This document shows positions 1 through 9,801 of a stretch of 64,000 bases of DNA, piece by piece. The DNA is from SZAS-79 sp963844255 (GTDB lineage Bacteria > Pseudomonadota > Gammaproteobacteria > Burkholderiales > SG8-39). A model generated the notes under the pieces. The model ran no database searches. It saw only the letters and a program-made list of their open reading frames with translations, and was not told the DNA's origin. Where the stretch lies: NCBI GenBank assembly GCA_963844255.1, contig CAWJNP010000069.1, positions 1-64,000 on the forward strand, in the 5' to 3' direction. Numbering within the stretch: the stretch's first letter is position 1; each line of letters begins with the position of its first letter. The position numbers and the translations under genes are program-made.

Positions 1-130
1 GAGCACAACCTGCACTACAGCACGCGGCGCCTGTGGTCGTGGCGCGACGAGTTCGGAAACGAAACTGTCTGGCAGACGCTCCTGGGCCGGATGATTGCCG
101 CGCAGGGCCCCGACGCGCTCTGGCCTCTGC

Positions 131-144
<14 letters not shown>
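1..144 (+). CDS. C-terminal tail of an unidentified protein (partial)
   Basis: Frame 1 is open from the window edge to a TGA at 142-144 and encodes 47 residues. Third codon positions are almost all G or C, like the confirmed genes here, so it is very probably coding. The peptide is rich in Trp and Arg and I do not recognise a family. It converges with the ABC ATPase gene on the other strand and the two ends overlap by 14 bp. The rest of the gene lies outside the window. Confidence 0.55.
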
Positions 145-1205
<1,061 letters not shown>

Positions 1206-1213
<8 letters not shown>

Positions 1214-2237
1214 CGGCGCCCCCGGGTATCCGGTCCGAATGCCAGCACGCCGCCCAGTGCCCGGCCTGCTTTTCCTCGTACGGTGGAAATTCGGCTGCAC
1301 AGCGCGCATCGGCCAGCGAACAGCGCGGTGCAAAGATGCAACCGGTGGGCAGATTGACCAGGGCCGGGACCATGCCGGGGATCTCCGTGAGCCGCGCACC
1401 GGCCACCACCGGCTTGCCGCTCATCGACGGCAGGCGGGGAATCGAATCGAGCAGCCCGCGCGTGTACGGGTGCTGTGGCCGCTCGAATATGTCCTCGACG
1501 CCCGCCTCCTCGACCTTGCGCCCGGCGTACATCACGATCACGCGCTGCGCGGTCTCGGCCACCACGCCGAGATCATGCGTGATCAGGATCAGCGCGGTAC
1601 CAAGCTCGCGCTGCAGCTCGAGGATCAACTCGATGATCTGCGCCTGAATCGTGACATCCAGTGCCGTCGTCGGCTCATCCGCAACGAGCACCTTGGGGTT
1701 GCAGGCCAGCGCCATGGCGATCATCGCCCGCTGGCGCATCCCGCCGGAAAGCTGGTGTGGATACTCGGTGGCACGCTGCGCAGGTTCGGGGATGCGCACC
1801 AGGCGCAGCATCTCGACCGCCTTGGCATCGACATCCGAATCAGGCAGATTCTGATGCAGCCGGATCGCCTCGCCGATCTGGTCGCCGATCGTCAGCACCG
1901 GATTCAGGGAGGTCATCGGCTCCTGGAAGATCATCGAGATCTCGTTGCCGCGCACGTCGCGCATCGCGTCATCGTCGAGTTTCAGCAGATCCCGGCCATC
2001 GAGCATGACACTGCCGCCCACGATGCGCCCGGGAGGTTCCGGCACCAGCCGCATGATGGACAGCGCAGTCATGCTCTTGCCGCAGCCGGATTCACCCACG
2101 ATTGCGAGGGTCTCGCCGCGTTTCAGCGAAAACGACACGCCGTCGACCGCCTTGACGATGCCGGCACGCGTGAAGAAGTAGGTCTGCAGTCCGGCGACTT
2201 CGAGAATATTGCCGGACGTGCCCTCCTGCGCAGTCAA
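1206..2237 (-). CDS. Oligopeptide/dipeptide ABC transporter ATP-binding protein (DppD/OppD-like)
   Basis: This 343-residue protein is the second ATPase of the importer. Seen: Walker A GESGCGKSM near residue 52, signature LSGGMRQRAMIAMALA, Walker B VLVADEPTTALDVT and the C-terminal peptide-transporter Cys motif (PTGCIFAPRC). The start is read as TTG at 2237, overlapping the permease stop (TTGA) and preceded by a GAGG ribosome site; no ATG occurs before the Walker A region. It overlaps the next ATPase by 8 bp, so the two are translationally coupled. Paired ATPases of this type usually act as a heterodimer. Confidence 0.93.
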
Positions 2238-3139
2238 GTTCTCTGCCTCGGATCGAGAAGGTCGCGCATCGCGTCACCCATCAGGTTGGTGCCGAACACC
2301 ACCAGGCTGATCGCGATGCCGGGGAAGATCACGAGCCACGGTGCGGTGCGCACGTATTCCGCAGCGGACTCCGACAGCATGCGGCCCCATGAGGGAAACG
2401 GTTCCGGGATCCCAAGTCCGAGGAAGGACAGCGCAGCCTCGGTCAGGATCGCGGCCCCAAGCTGCGCCGTGCCGAGCACGATCAGGGGCGCAAGGGTATT
2501 GGGCAGCACGTGGCGAAGCGCAATCCGCATGTCGCTCATGCCGATGGCCCTCGCCGCTTCAACGAACGGGAGTTCTCGCAAGGCCAGCGTATTGGCGCGG
2601 ATCACGCGTGCAACCGAAGGGATCAGCGGAATCGAGATGGCAATGATGGTGTTCTGGAGCGACGGGCCGAGCGCCGCGGCCATCACCAGGGCCAGCACCA
2701 GCAAAGGCAGGGCCTGAAGGATGTCGATCAGGCGCTGCACCAGCAGGTCGACCCAACCCGAGAGGTAGCCCGAGACGAGGCCGAGGATCACCCCGAACAG
2801 GCATCCCAGGAACGTGGAACCGATGCCGACCGCCAGGGAAATCCGCGCCCCGAAGACGATCCGGCTGTAGACATCGCGCCCGAAGTTGTCCGCTCCCAGC
2901 CAGTGAATCGCGCCCGGAGCCGCCAGCGACATCTTCGAATTTGTCGCCAGGGGGTCGAAGGTCGTGATCATTTCGGCGAAAGCCGCCGCGAACACGAATA
3001 CCGCGACGATCACTACGCCGACTGCGCCCAGCGGGTAGCGGCGAGCGAGAAACACCAGCTCGCTCCAGCGTCCGCCGACGTTCGCGCCCGCCCTGGACAA
3101 CTCCGATGCGTACTCGCCGGTCTGCATCTCAGTCGGCAT
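2234..3139 (-). CDS. ABC transporter permease (DppC/OppC-like)
   Basis: An inner-membrane permease of the peptide/nickel importer family, about 301 residues. It has an N-terminal cytoplasmic stretch, one membrane segment (GAVGVVIVAVFVFAAAF), the family N-terminal domain with HWLGADNFGRDVYSRI, and a BPD-type core ending in the EAA-like loop (EAARAIGMSD) that docks on the ATPases. The start is uncertain: ATG at 3139 overlaps the upstream permease by 11 bp, while ATG at 3127 lies just after its stop. It overlaps the next ATPase by 4 bp. Confidence 0.92.
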   Translation of the reverse strand: MPTEMQTGEYASELSRAGANVGGRWSELVFLARRYPLGAVGVVIVAVFVFAAAFAEMITTFDPLATNSKMSLAAPGAIHWLGADNFGRDVYSRIVFGARISLAVGIGSTFLGCLFGVILGLVSGYLSGWVDLLVQRLIDILQALPLLVLALVMAAALGPSLQNTIIAISIPLIPSVARVIRANTLALRELPFVEAARAIGMSDMRIALRHVLPNTLAPLIVLGTAQLGAAILTEAALSFLGLGIPEPFPSWGRMLSESAAEYVRTAPWLVIFPGIAISLVVFGTNLMGDAMRDLLDPRQRT

Positions 3140-4076
3140 ACCGGATGCGCGGATCAAGCGCCGCGTACAGCATGTCCACCAGGAAATTCACCAGCACCAC
3201 AATGACGGCGACGAACATCACCAGGTTCTGCACGATCGGATAGTCGCGCCAGCGTATGGCCTCGACCAGAAACCGCGCGATACCGGGAATGTTGAATACG
3301 GTCTCGGTCACGATCAGCCCGCCGATGAGGAATGCCGCTTCAATGCCGATCACCGTGACCACAGGCAACAGGGCGTTGCGCAGCGCGTGCCGGTAGTTGA
3401 TCGATTGCTCGGTCGCGCCCTTCGAGCGCGCGGTGCGGATGTAGTCCTGGCGAAGCACCTCGAGCATGGAAGATCGCGTAAGCCGCATGATCAGGGCTGA
3501 ACTGCGAAAGCCCACGGCAGCAGCGGGTACGCTGTACATGAGCAGCGAATCCATGAATGACTTCGGAGCGGCACTGTAGATCGGCATTGTTCCCGTGACG
3601 GACACGAATGCCATCAGGATCAGCAGTCCCAGCCAGAACGCAGGCATCGACAGCCCGCTCAGGCTGAGCAATCGAAGGACGTAGTCGAGCCCCGTGTTCT
3701 GCCTGACCGCACTGATCACGCCCAGCGGCACACCCATCACGATCGAGAACACGAGTGCGAGGCCGGCCAGCTTCGCGGTGATCGGGATGCGCGGCAGTAT
3801 TTCCTTGAGCGCCGGCTTTTCGGAAACGTAGGAATAGCCCAGATCGCCGCGCGCAAGCCCGCCGATCCAGGCCGCGTATTGCAGCGGGATGGACTTGTCG
3901 AGGCCAAGATCCTTTTCTATCCTGGCCTTGTCCGCAGGGTCGACGAAGCCGGCCGCGTCGAACAGGATGTCGACCACGTTTCCGGGGACGATGCGCAGCA
4001 GTGCGAAGATGATGACCGAAATGCCGAACAGGGTCAGCACCATCAACAGCGAACGCCGTACGAGATAGGTTCCCAC
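3129..4076 (-). CDS. ABC transporter permease (DppB/OppB-like)
   Basis: This 315-residue inner-membrane permease starts at a GTG (4076) with the typical N-terminus GTYLVRRSLLMVLTLFGISV, matching the first membrane helix of DppB proteins. Further helices and the docking loop (TARSKGATEQSINYRHALRNAL) follow. It heterodimerises with the downstream permease in this family. The gap to the binding-protein gene upstream is 64 bp. Confidence 0.92.
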   Translation of the reverse strand: MGTYLVRRSLLMVLTLFGISVIIFALLRIVPGNVVDILFDAAGFVDPADKARIEKDLGLDKSIPLQYAAWIGGLARGDLGYSYVSEKPALKEILPRIPITAKLAGLALVFSIVMGVPLGVISAVRQNTGLDYVLRLLSLSGLSMPAFWLGLLILMAFVSVTGTMPIYSAAPKSFMDSLLMYSVPAAAVGFRSSALIMRLTRSSMLEVLRQDYIRTARSKGATEQSINYRHALRNALLPVVTVIGIEAAFLIGGLIVTETVFNIPGIARFLVEAIRWRDYPIVQNLVMFVAVIVVLVNFLVDMLYAALDPRIRYAD

Positions 4077-4140
4077 CCTGCCTCAGTCCCGGGAACTTAC
4101 CCGCACAGCGCCGCGCAACGTATCAACCGGAAGGACAAGA

Positions 4141-5739
4141 CTACTTGTCCAGCCACACGTCTTCGTAGCGATAGCCGTTGTACGAACTGTTGACCATGAT
4201 CGTCATGTTCTTGACGCTGGGTGCCCAGCACGTGCCGTGGCGCGCGTGGTAGATGATCGGGCGAGCCACGTCTTCCTGGATCTTCTTGTCGATCTCCCAG
4301 ACCAGTTGCTTGCGCTTGGCGACATCGGGTTCCATGGACTGCTTGTCGAACAGCGCCTCGAGTTCCTTGTTGCAGTACTTCGTGTAGTTGCGCTCCGACC
4401 CGCAGGCGTAGTTCTCGTAGAACGACTGGTCCGGATCGTCCACCGCGTTGCCGGTGAGGTTCAGCCCGACCGCGTAATCCTTGCGCGCGACCTTGGAAAA
4501 CCAGTTCGCGGTTTCGACCACGTCGAGTTCGCCGTCCATGTAGATCTCTTTCAGCTGGTCGATCAGTATCACCGCCGGATCGCGGTAGACAGGGATGTTG
4601 CGGGTCGATACCTTGACCTTGAGCCGCTTGTTCGGGCCGTAGCCCGCCTTTTCCATCAGCTTGCGCGCGGCGTCACGACTCTTCTTGACGTCCGGGCCGT
4701 AGCCCGGGATGGTTTTCATCATCTCCGGGGGCATGCCCCACACGCCCTGCGGTTGCGGCAACATGGTGCCGCCGATATCGGCATGACCTTCGTAGAGAAT
4801 GTCGCTGAAGGCCTTGCGGTCCAGGGTCATGGCCATCGCCATGCGCACATCCGGATTGTCGAACGGCGGCGACTCGCGGTTGACGATCAGGTTGGTGCTG
4901 ACATTGGTCGGTTCGATCTTGCAGATCGACTTCGGCGCCTGCTTCATCACGTCTTTCACCAGCGCGATCGACAGGTTCGTCGGAAAGGTCATGTCGAACT
5001 TTCCTGCAACGAACGCCAGGGTCGCCGTTGACACGTTGGGGACGATGGTGAATTCGATGCCGTCGAGGTAGGGCCTGCCTTTCTTCCAGTAGTCTGTGTT
5101 GCGCGTGAGCTTTATCGACTCATTGGTCTTGAACTCGACGAACTTGAACGGACCCGTACCGACCGGTTTGGTGCGCATGTCGCCGGGCGACACATGGCAG
5201 GGATAGACCGGCGTGTAACCGGAAGCAAGCAGCGCAAGCATGGCAGGCTGCGCGCGCTTGAGCACGAAGGTCGCTTCGGAATCGCCGTTGGTCGTCACTT
5301 CGACCAGGTTGGAGTACCAGGCCTTGCGCGGATTCTTGCGGAACTTCTGCTCCGACTTCCCTTGAAGCATGTCGAAGGTGCACTTGACGTCCTTGGCCGT
5401 AAACGGCTTGCCGTCATGCCACTTGACGCCGCTGCGCAGCTTGAAGGTCAGTTTCGTGTGCTCGGGGTTCCAGGACCAGCTGGTCGCAAGATCCGGAACG
5501 ATGCTGTCCAGACTGTTCTGCGCGACGTCCTGCTTGTACATCACGAGGTTGTTGAAAATCCCCATGAACGGGACGTTGGTAGAGAAGGTGGCTTCTTCAT
5601 GAATCGAGGCGCTGGCCGGGCTGTCCCGGTGCAGGACCTTGAATATTCCGCCTGACTTCTGGGCGAACGCCGCACTGCCGGCGAATACACCGAGCAGCAG
5701 CGCGGCTGCGGCCACGGCAGATCGATTAGTCCTGTTCAT
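4141..5739 (-). CDS. ABC transporter substrate-binding protein, family 5 (DppA/OppA-like)
   Basis: A 532-residue periplasmic receptor of the SBP_bac_5 family and the specificity subunit of the importer. Seen: a classic signal peptide ending AGSAAFA/Q, then FKVLHRDSPASASIHEEATF, and the central conserved stretch (ATSWSWNPEHTKLTFKLRSG, VKWHDGKPFTAKDV). The ATG at 5739 was chosen because a perfect AAGGAGG lies 8 nt upstream and the signal peptide begins there; the frame is open further upstream but looks non-coding. It is the first gene of the cluster. The family covers peptides, glutathione, nickel and opines, so the ligand cannot be read from sequence. Confidence 0.94.
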   Translation of the reverse strand: MNRTNRSAVAAAALLLGVFAGSAAFAQKSGGIFKVLHRDSPASASIHEEATFSTNVPFMGIFNNLVMYKQDVAQNSLDSIVPDLATSWSWNPEHTKLTFKLRSGVKWHDGKPFTAKDVKCTFDMLQGKSEQKFRKNPRKAWYSNLVEVTTNGDSEATFVLKRAQPAMLALLASGYTPVYPCHVSPGDMRTKPVGTGPFKFVEFKTNESIKLTRNTDYWKKGRPYLDGIEFTIVPNVSTATLAFVAGKFDMTFPTNLSIALVKDVMKQAPKSICKIEPTNVSTNLIVNRESPPFDNPDVRMAMAMTLDRKAFSDILYEGHADIGGTMLPQPQGVWGMPPEMMKTIPGYGPDVKKSRDAARKLMEKAGYGPNKRLKVKVSTRNIPVYRDPAVILIDQLKEIYMDGELDVVETANWFSKVARKDYAVGLNLTGNAVDDPDQSFYENYACGSERNYTKYCNKELEALFDKQSMEPDVAKRKQLVWEIDKKIQEDVARPIIYHARHGTCWAPSVKNMTIMVNSSYNGYRYEDVWLDK

Positions 5740-5839
5740 TGCGGCTTGCCTCCTTGTTATTTGCATCCGGATTATCGCTCCCCTGCGCTCTGCGGCGCAT
5801 GGCCCGGGCGGATCGCTGCTGACCCGGGGAAAGCCTGGC

Positions 5840-5867
5840 AGTGTAACCTTAAGCCGATGTGAGTCAA
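5840..5867 (-). promoter_or_regulatory. Sigma70-type promoter of the ABC importer cluster
   Basis: On the minus strand TTGACT (5867-5862) is followed after 16 nt by TACACT (5845-5840). Transcription would begin near 5833 and leave a leader of about 95 nt before the receptor start at 5739. The element lies in the divergent gap with the CoA-transferase gene, whose likely start is at 5880. Confidence 0.55.
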
Positions 5868-5879
5868 GCGGACAATGCA

Positions 5880-7129
5880 ATGAAACCCGGACAGGAATCG
5901 CGGAGCCCACTCGGTCCGGACTGCCGCGGCTCCCGGCCCGCTCGCAGGCATCCGCGTGCTCGATCTGACCTCGGTCGTGCTCGGCCCGCTGGCCACGCAG
6001 ATCCTCGGCGACTACGGCGCGGACGTCATCAAGGTCGAGACCCTCGATGGCGATCTGATGCGCGCCAACGGCGTCTCGCTGCATCCCGGAATGAGTTCCG
6101 TGTTCCTCGCCATCAACCGCAACAAGCGCTCGATCGCGGTCGACCTGAAGACGCCCGACGGCGCGAGCGGTGCTCAGGCGTTTGATCGCCGAGCGCCGAC
6201 GTGCTGGTCCACAACATGCGCGTCGCGGCGATCGAGAAACTCGGCTTCGGATACGCAGCGGTGGCCGCATTGCGGCCGGACATCGTGTACTGCGTCGCGA
6301 CCGGATTCGACCAGGCGGCCCGGACCGGAACAAGCCCGCGTTCGACGACATCATCCAGGCCGCCTGCGGGCTTGCCAGCCTGAACGGCATCCAGAACGGC
6401 ACGCCGGACTACGCACCTACCCTCGTCGCCGACAAGACCACCGGCATGGCGCTGGTCAACGCCGTGCTGGCCGCACTGTTTCACCGCGAGCGCAGCGGGC
6501 GCGGCCAGTACGTCGAGGTGCCGATGTACGAAACCATGGTGGCGTTCATGCTCGCCGAACACCTGGGCGGTCTCACCTTCGACCCGGCGCCGGTCGGCGC
6601 GGGCTACGCGCGCCTGCTCTCCGGCGGACGCAAACCCGCGCCGACGCTGGACGGGTACATCGGCATCCTTCCCTACACCGCCGAGCACTGGTCGGCATTC
6701 TTCAGGTCCGCCGGCCGCGACGACCTGGCCGAACGCTACGGGATCGCCGACAAGCAGGCGCGCAACAAGTACATCACCGAAATGTATCGCGACATGGCGG
6801 AAATCACCCGCCAGCGCACGACCGCCGAATGGGTTCGGATCTGCACCGAACTGGACATCCCGGTGACGCCGATCATCGCGCTCGACGACCTGCCGCGGAA
6901 TCCGCAGCTGCAGGCGAGCGGACTATTCCGCACCGCCGAACACCCGAGCGAAGGGAGCATCCGTTACGTGGCCCCGGCGACAAAATTCTCTGCCACGCCC
7001 GCCGGCGTGCGCATGCAGGCCCCCAGGCTGGGCGGCGACTCCGCGGAAATCCTTGCCGAAGCGGGCTACACCGCCGACGAGATCGCGGATCTCACGAGAC
7101 GCCGCGTCGTCCGGCAGGCGGCCACCTAG
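5880..7129 (+). pseudogene. CaiB/BaiF (family III) CoA-transferase, frameshifted
   Basis: Family III CoA-transferases move CoA between carboxylic acids. Conserved pieces occur in different frames: GIRVLDLTSVVLGPLATQIL with GDYGADVIKVET (frame 1, about 5944-6165), LRRLIAE (frame 2, near 6175), ADVLVHNMRVAAIEKLGFGY (frame 3, about 6195-6315), then KPAFDDIIQAACGLASLNGI to the C-terminus in frame 2. At least three single-base frame changes are needed. A fourth may lie before 5940, since the only plausible ATG (5880) is in frame 3. Codon bias and family similarity stay strong on both sides of each break, so these could be sequencing indels rather than decay. The catalytic Asp expected after the GGRxP-like region cannot be placed safely. 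Confidence 0.8.
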
Positions 7130-7153
7130 CAGCCCGCGACCCGCACGAGCCGC

Positions 7154-7298
7154 CTAGGAGCCCGCGACTATGGCGAGGTTGTCGTCCACTGATTTCACGC
7201 CGGACACGCCCTTGGCGATCTGCCCGGCCTTGTCGCGACGCGCCTTGGTGTGCGCCGTGCAGAACCGCGCCGGACGGTTCGTGCGTGCCACGAATCAT
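7154..7298 (-). pseudogene. BON-domain protein remnant
   Basis: On the minus strand the frame ending at the TAG at 7156-7154 reads DKAGQIAKGVSGVKSVDNNL then AIVAGS, which is the C-terminal half of a BON domain as found in small periplasmic osmotically induced proteins. A good GAGGAG ribosome site precedes an ATG at 7298, but that ATG is in a different frame and only about 48 codons separate it from the stop. The gene therefore looks shortened and frame-disrupted. A near-perfect 16-bp direct repeat (cctagNagcccgcgac) brackets its end at about 7127 and 7153. Confidence 0.45.
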
Positions 7299-7358
7299 GG
7301 TCGCTCTCCTCGTTTCCGTCGGCCCAATGCAGCGCACCTCGCCGTTCGGGGATGAAAG

Positions 7359-7376
7359 TATATTTCCGAGAATATA
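7359..7376. promoter_or_regulatory. AT-rich inverted repeat upstream of the BON remnant
   Basis: TATATT (7359-7364) and AATATA (7371-7376) form an inverted repeat with a 6-nt centre in an AT-rich island between the BON remnant and the MarR gene. It could be an operator or promoter core for the remnant. No partner protein can be assigned. Confidence 0.3.
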
Positions 7377-7416
7377 TTATCGTAATCGTGCGGCGCACAC
7401 TGCCCCGACACACCGG

Positions 7417-7965
7417 CTACATGTCTGACAGCGGCGTAGAACGTGCTTCATCGGCGGCATCCATTTCACACATCCCCTGGATCACCGCCTGGAGGTGCGC
7501 GTGCAGCCCCTGCAACGCCGACGGAGGCAACTCGCTCAGGGCCTGCTGGAGTGCGCCGATCAAGGGTTGCGGCGCCGACTTGAGCGCCGACTTGCCGCGT
7601 GACGTGATGAATACCGTGACCACCCGCTGGTCATCCCCCAACCGGCGCTTGATAACCAGACCCGATCCGACAAGGCGTTCCAGCATGTTGCTGGCCGTCG
7701 ACTGATGAATGCTCAGCGCACGAGCGAGCTCGCCCACCTTGATGCCCGGCTGCTCGGCAACGCGCGACAGAGCCAACAACTGAGCGCCGCTCATGCCACT
7801 CAGCTTTTCGAGCTGATCGTAATGCGACCGTATGGACCTCACGAGGACGCGAAATTGATGCAGTACAGCAAGCATCGTGGGCCTGCCCTTCGCGCCGCCC
7901 TGCTTCGATTCGATCTTCATCCCGCCTGGCGCCTTCCCCAATGCCCTTTGGGCGCCGACGCCCAC
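7417..7965 (-). CDS. MarR-family transcriptional regulator
   Basis: A winged-helix regulator of about 182 residues. Seen: the dimerisation N-terminus (LAVLHQFRVLVRSIRSHYDQ), the helix-turn-helix (KVGELARALSIHQSTASNML), the wing with the family Asp-Arg area (KRRLGDDQRVVTVFITSRGK) and a C-terminal dimer helix. GTG at 7965 was preferred because AGGAAG lies at good spacing; ATG at 7920 is the alternative. MarR proteins often repress neighbouring genes and bind small aromatic or phenolic ligands. The candidate targets here are its own upstream region (inverted repeat at 8132-8158) and the UbiD-like gene; this is inference. Confidence 0.88.
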   Translation of the reverse strand: MGVGAQRALGKAPGGMKIESKQGGAKGRPTMLAVLHQFRVLVRSIRSHYDQLEKLSGMSGAQLLALSRVAEQPGIKVGELARALSIHQSTASNMLERLVGSGLVIKRRLGDDQRVVTVFITSRGKSALKSAPQPLIGALQQALSELPPSALQGLHAHLQAVIQGMCEMDAADEARSTPLSDM

Positions 7966-8131
7966 GGTGTTCTTCCTGCTCCGCCCTAGTGTCAACTTAA
8001 TCCTCAGGATTCAATGTTTTGTTTCCACTGCATCGAATTATCCACGCTTCGGTGCCGATGGCGGCAAATTTCGCATCGAAGGAGGTGAAACGGACCCGGA
8101 AGCGTTCGCGGGTCGCGCTGGCAAAAAAAAC

Positions 8132-8158
8132 ATTTGCAGAATATGTAATTGTGCAAAT
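8132..8158. promoter_or_regulatory. Inverted repeat (ATTTGCA-N13-TGCAAAT), possible MarR operator
   Basis: ATTTGCA (8132-8138) and TGCAAAT (8152-8158) are exact inverted copies separated by 13 nt. They overlap a promoter-like pair (TTGCAG 8134-8139, TATACT 8158-8163) that reads rightward. The site lies 170-190 bp upstream of the MarR start. Its right arm (TTGTGCAA) recurs in the palindrome at 23793-23814. Confidence 0.35.
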
Positions 8159-8169
8159 ATACTTTCTTC

Positions 8170-8273
8170 TGCTGGCAAACCCGCTCGCAGTACAGCAGAT
8201 GGAACGCAAGGAGGAGGGAGACGGGACTGGCAGGGCTGCCTGAGAATGAGGGTTCCGGGCAGCCCTTTTTTTT
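8170..8273 (+). ncRNA. Candidate small RNA with its own promoter and terminator
   Basis: TTGCAG-N18-TATACT (8134-8163) would start a transcript near 8170, and a strong intrinsic terminator ends it at 8273, giving an RNA of about 100 nt. No convincing reading frame lies between. Inside there is a short hairpin (CTGCTG 8169-8174 with CAGCAG 8193-8198), then a purine-rich Shine-Dalgarno-like stretch (AAGGAGGAGGGAG near 8208) before the terminator stem. No plus-strand gene lies upstream within 1 kb that would need this terminator. It could instead be the relic of a lost gene. Confidence 0.35.
8233..8273 (+). terminator. Rho-independent terminator
   Basis: GGGCTGCC (8233-8240) pairs with GGCAGCCC (8258-8265) and is followed directly by eight T (8266-8273). 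The orientation is rightward. It does not suit the leftward UbiD-like gene that ends at 8289. Confidence 0.8.
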
Positions 8274-8288
8274 CGTCCTTGCGACCGG

Positions 8289-9677
8289 CTAGCCGGTCAC
8301 GCCGGAAGCCTGAAGTATCGCGCGCACCCGCGCGCGTTGCGCATCGCTGATCGTCAGGCGTTCGGCAAAATCGCGCCCCAGCGGCCGGGTGGCGTCTATT
8401 CCCATCTTGGTCACCGTAAAGGCTTCCGGGTCCGAACTCGGGTCGAGGATCGCCCCCTTCGCATGGGGAATGAACACGATGTCGCGCTCGGCGCGCACGC
8501 GCGTGGCCACGGCCCACATCACGTCGTTCATGTCGAAGATGTCGACATCCTCGTCGACGACGATCACGTACTTCGTATAGAACTCGGTTCCCAGCGCAGC
8601 CATGATCGCCTGCTGCGGCTCGCCCTGCGAGGACTTCTTCATCTTCACGATCGCGAGGAACGCGCCGCAGGTGCGGTGCGGAACATGGACCGCGATGACC
8701 CCCGGGAGATTACGCCGCAGGGTGTTGAGGATCTCGCCCTCGCGCGTGACGCATGAGACGAGGATGTGGTCCTGCGACATGCCCGAGGCCACGGAATGGA
8801 ACATCGCGTCGCGCCGCATGCGGATCTTCTTCGCGACGAATACATTCTGCGTGCTGCGAAACGAAGCGTAGCCGGTGAACTCGCTGAACGGGCCCTCGGG
8901 CTCGTGCACGCCCGCCAGGATCTCGCCCTCGATGATGATCTCCGCACCCGCCGGGACCTCGAGGTCCTCCACGCCGCATTTCGCCAGCCGGTAAGGTTCG
9001 CCGAACAAGCCGCCGATGATCTCGAACTTGCGCACATTCGGCGGGTAGGCAAACACCATCGACCCCATGTAATGCAGCGGATGGATTCCCAGGGTGATCG
9101 CTGCGGGCAGCGCCTCGCCCTTCTCCTCCGCGCGCTTGTGGAATTCGTGCATGCGGCGACGCGAGTGCAGTGACACGCCGAGCCGGTTCCTGCCGGTCAG
9201 CATGAAGCGGTGGAAACCCGTGGTATCGACCCCGCTTGCCGGGTCGCGCGCGGTCAGCTGCCCGCCGGTGATATACGGGGCCTTGTCCACATGAAAATGC
9301 GTGGGAATCGGCAGTTTCGTCAGATCCACGTCGTCGCCTTCCAGAACCACCTCCTGCCAGGAGGCCTCGTCGACAAGCGCGCACGGGATGTATTTCTGGC
9401 AGCGCTCGCGAAACGCAGAGGGCAGGTCGGACTGCGGCACGCCCAGGCAGGCCGCGAGCAACTTGCGGTTGCCGGCGATGTTGGTGACCACCGGCATGCT
9501 GTGACCCTCCACATTCTCATAGACCACCACCGGACTGCGGCCCATCTGCTCGAGTTCGAATATCAGGGAGGTGATATCGAGTTTCGTGCTCACCGGCTCC
9601 CGTATGCGCAGCAATTCTCCGGGATGGTCCCGCTCGACCATGTCGAGAAAGCCGCGCATGCTTTGTGGGTCGTTCAT
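8289..9677 (-). CDS. UbiD-family (prenylated-FMN) decarboxylase
   Basis: A 462-residue protein of the UbiD/Fdc family, whose members reversibly decarboxylate aromatic or unsaturated acids with prenylated FMN. Seen: the PTHFHVDKAPYITGGQLTAR region, the metal/cofactor-binding core, and the diagnostic EGPFSEFTGY near residues 261-270, which carries the two active-site Glu residues. The start at 9677 has GGAGA at good spacing. No UbiX-type flavin prenyltransferase gene is in the window. The stop codon lies inside a perfect 16-bp palindrome (8283-8298). The substrate is unknown; neighbouring aromatic catabolism suggests a phenolic or arylmalonic acid, as inference. Confidence 0.92.
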   Translation of the reverse strand: MNDPQSMRGFLDMVERDHPGELLRIREPVSTKLDITSLIFELEQMGRSPVVVYENVEGHSMPVVTNIAGNRKLLAACLGVPQSDLPSAFRERCQKYIPCALVDEASWQEVVLEGDDVDLTKLPIPTHFHVDKAPYITGGQLTARDPASGVDTTGFHRFMLTGRNRLGVSLHSRRRMHEFHKRAEEKGEALPAAITLGIHPLHYMGSMVFAYPPNVRKFEIIGGLFGEPYRLAKCGVEDLEVPAGAEIIIEGEILAGVHEPEGPFSEFTGYASFRSTQNVFVAKKIRMRRDAMFHSVASGMSQDHILVSCVTREGEILNTLRRNLPGVIAVHVPHRTCGAFLAIVKMKKSSQGEPQQAIMAALGTEFYTKYVIVVDEDVDIFDMNDVMWAVATRVRAERDIVFIPHAKGAILDPSSDPEAFTVTKMGIDATRPLGRDFAERLTISDAQRARVRAILQASGVTG

Positions 9678-9733
9678 GGATCCGTCTCCGTTGTGGCGCC
9701 CGGATGGCCAGAGACGCCGGGCAGAGACCCAAT

Positions 9734-9763
9734 GGTAACTGCGGGTAACCGCGGATAACCGCC
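9734..9763. repeat. Three tandem 10-bp repeats upstream of the UbiD-like gene
   Basis: GGTAACTGCG, GGTAACCGCG and GATAACCGCC follow each other with an exact 10-bp period, 57-86 bp before the UbiD-like start. A spacing of about one helical turn puts the same face of the DNA forward in each copy, as in cooperative regulator sites. No regulator can be named. Confidence 0.5.
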
Positions 9764-9801
9764 CCAACCCGACGGTCCGGCCGGATCCGGTGCCGATCCG
9801 G

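Noticed and set aside
1239..2717. 492-codon plus-strand open frame
   Set aside because: Antisense to the DppD-like ATPase and permease genes; no domain visible.
8058..8243. Possible 61-codon gene upstream of the 8233-8273 terminator
   Set aside because: No ribosome site, mixed codon bias, and it spans the promoter and inverted repeat. The interval is better read as non-coding.
8283..8298. Perfect 16-bp palindrome over the UbiD-like stop codon
   Set aside because: It lies inside the coding end, is very GC-rich, and has no T-run; chance or a weak transcript-end structure is enough to explain it.
9094..9758. Plus-strand frames opposite the UbiD-like gene
   Set aside because: Antisense shadows without start signals or domains.
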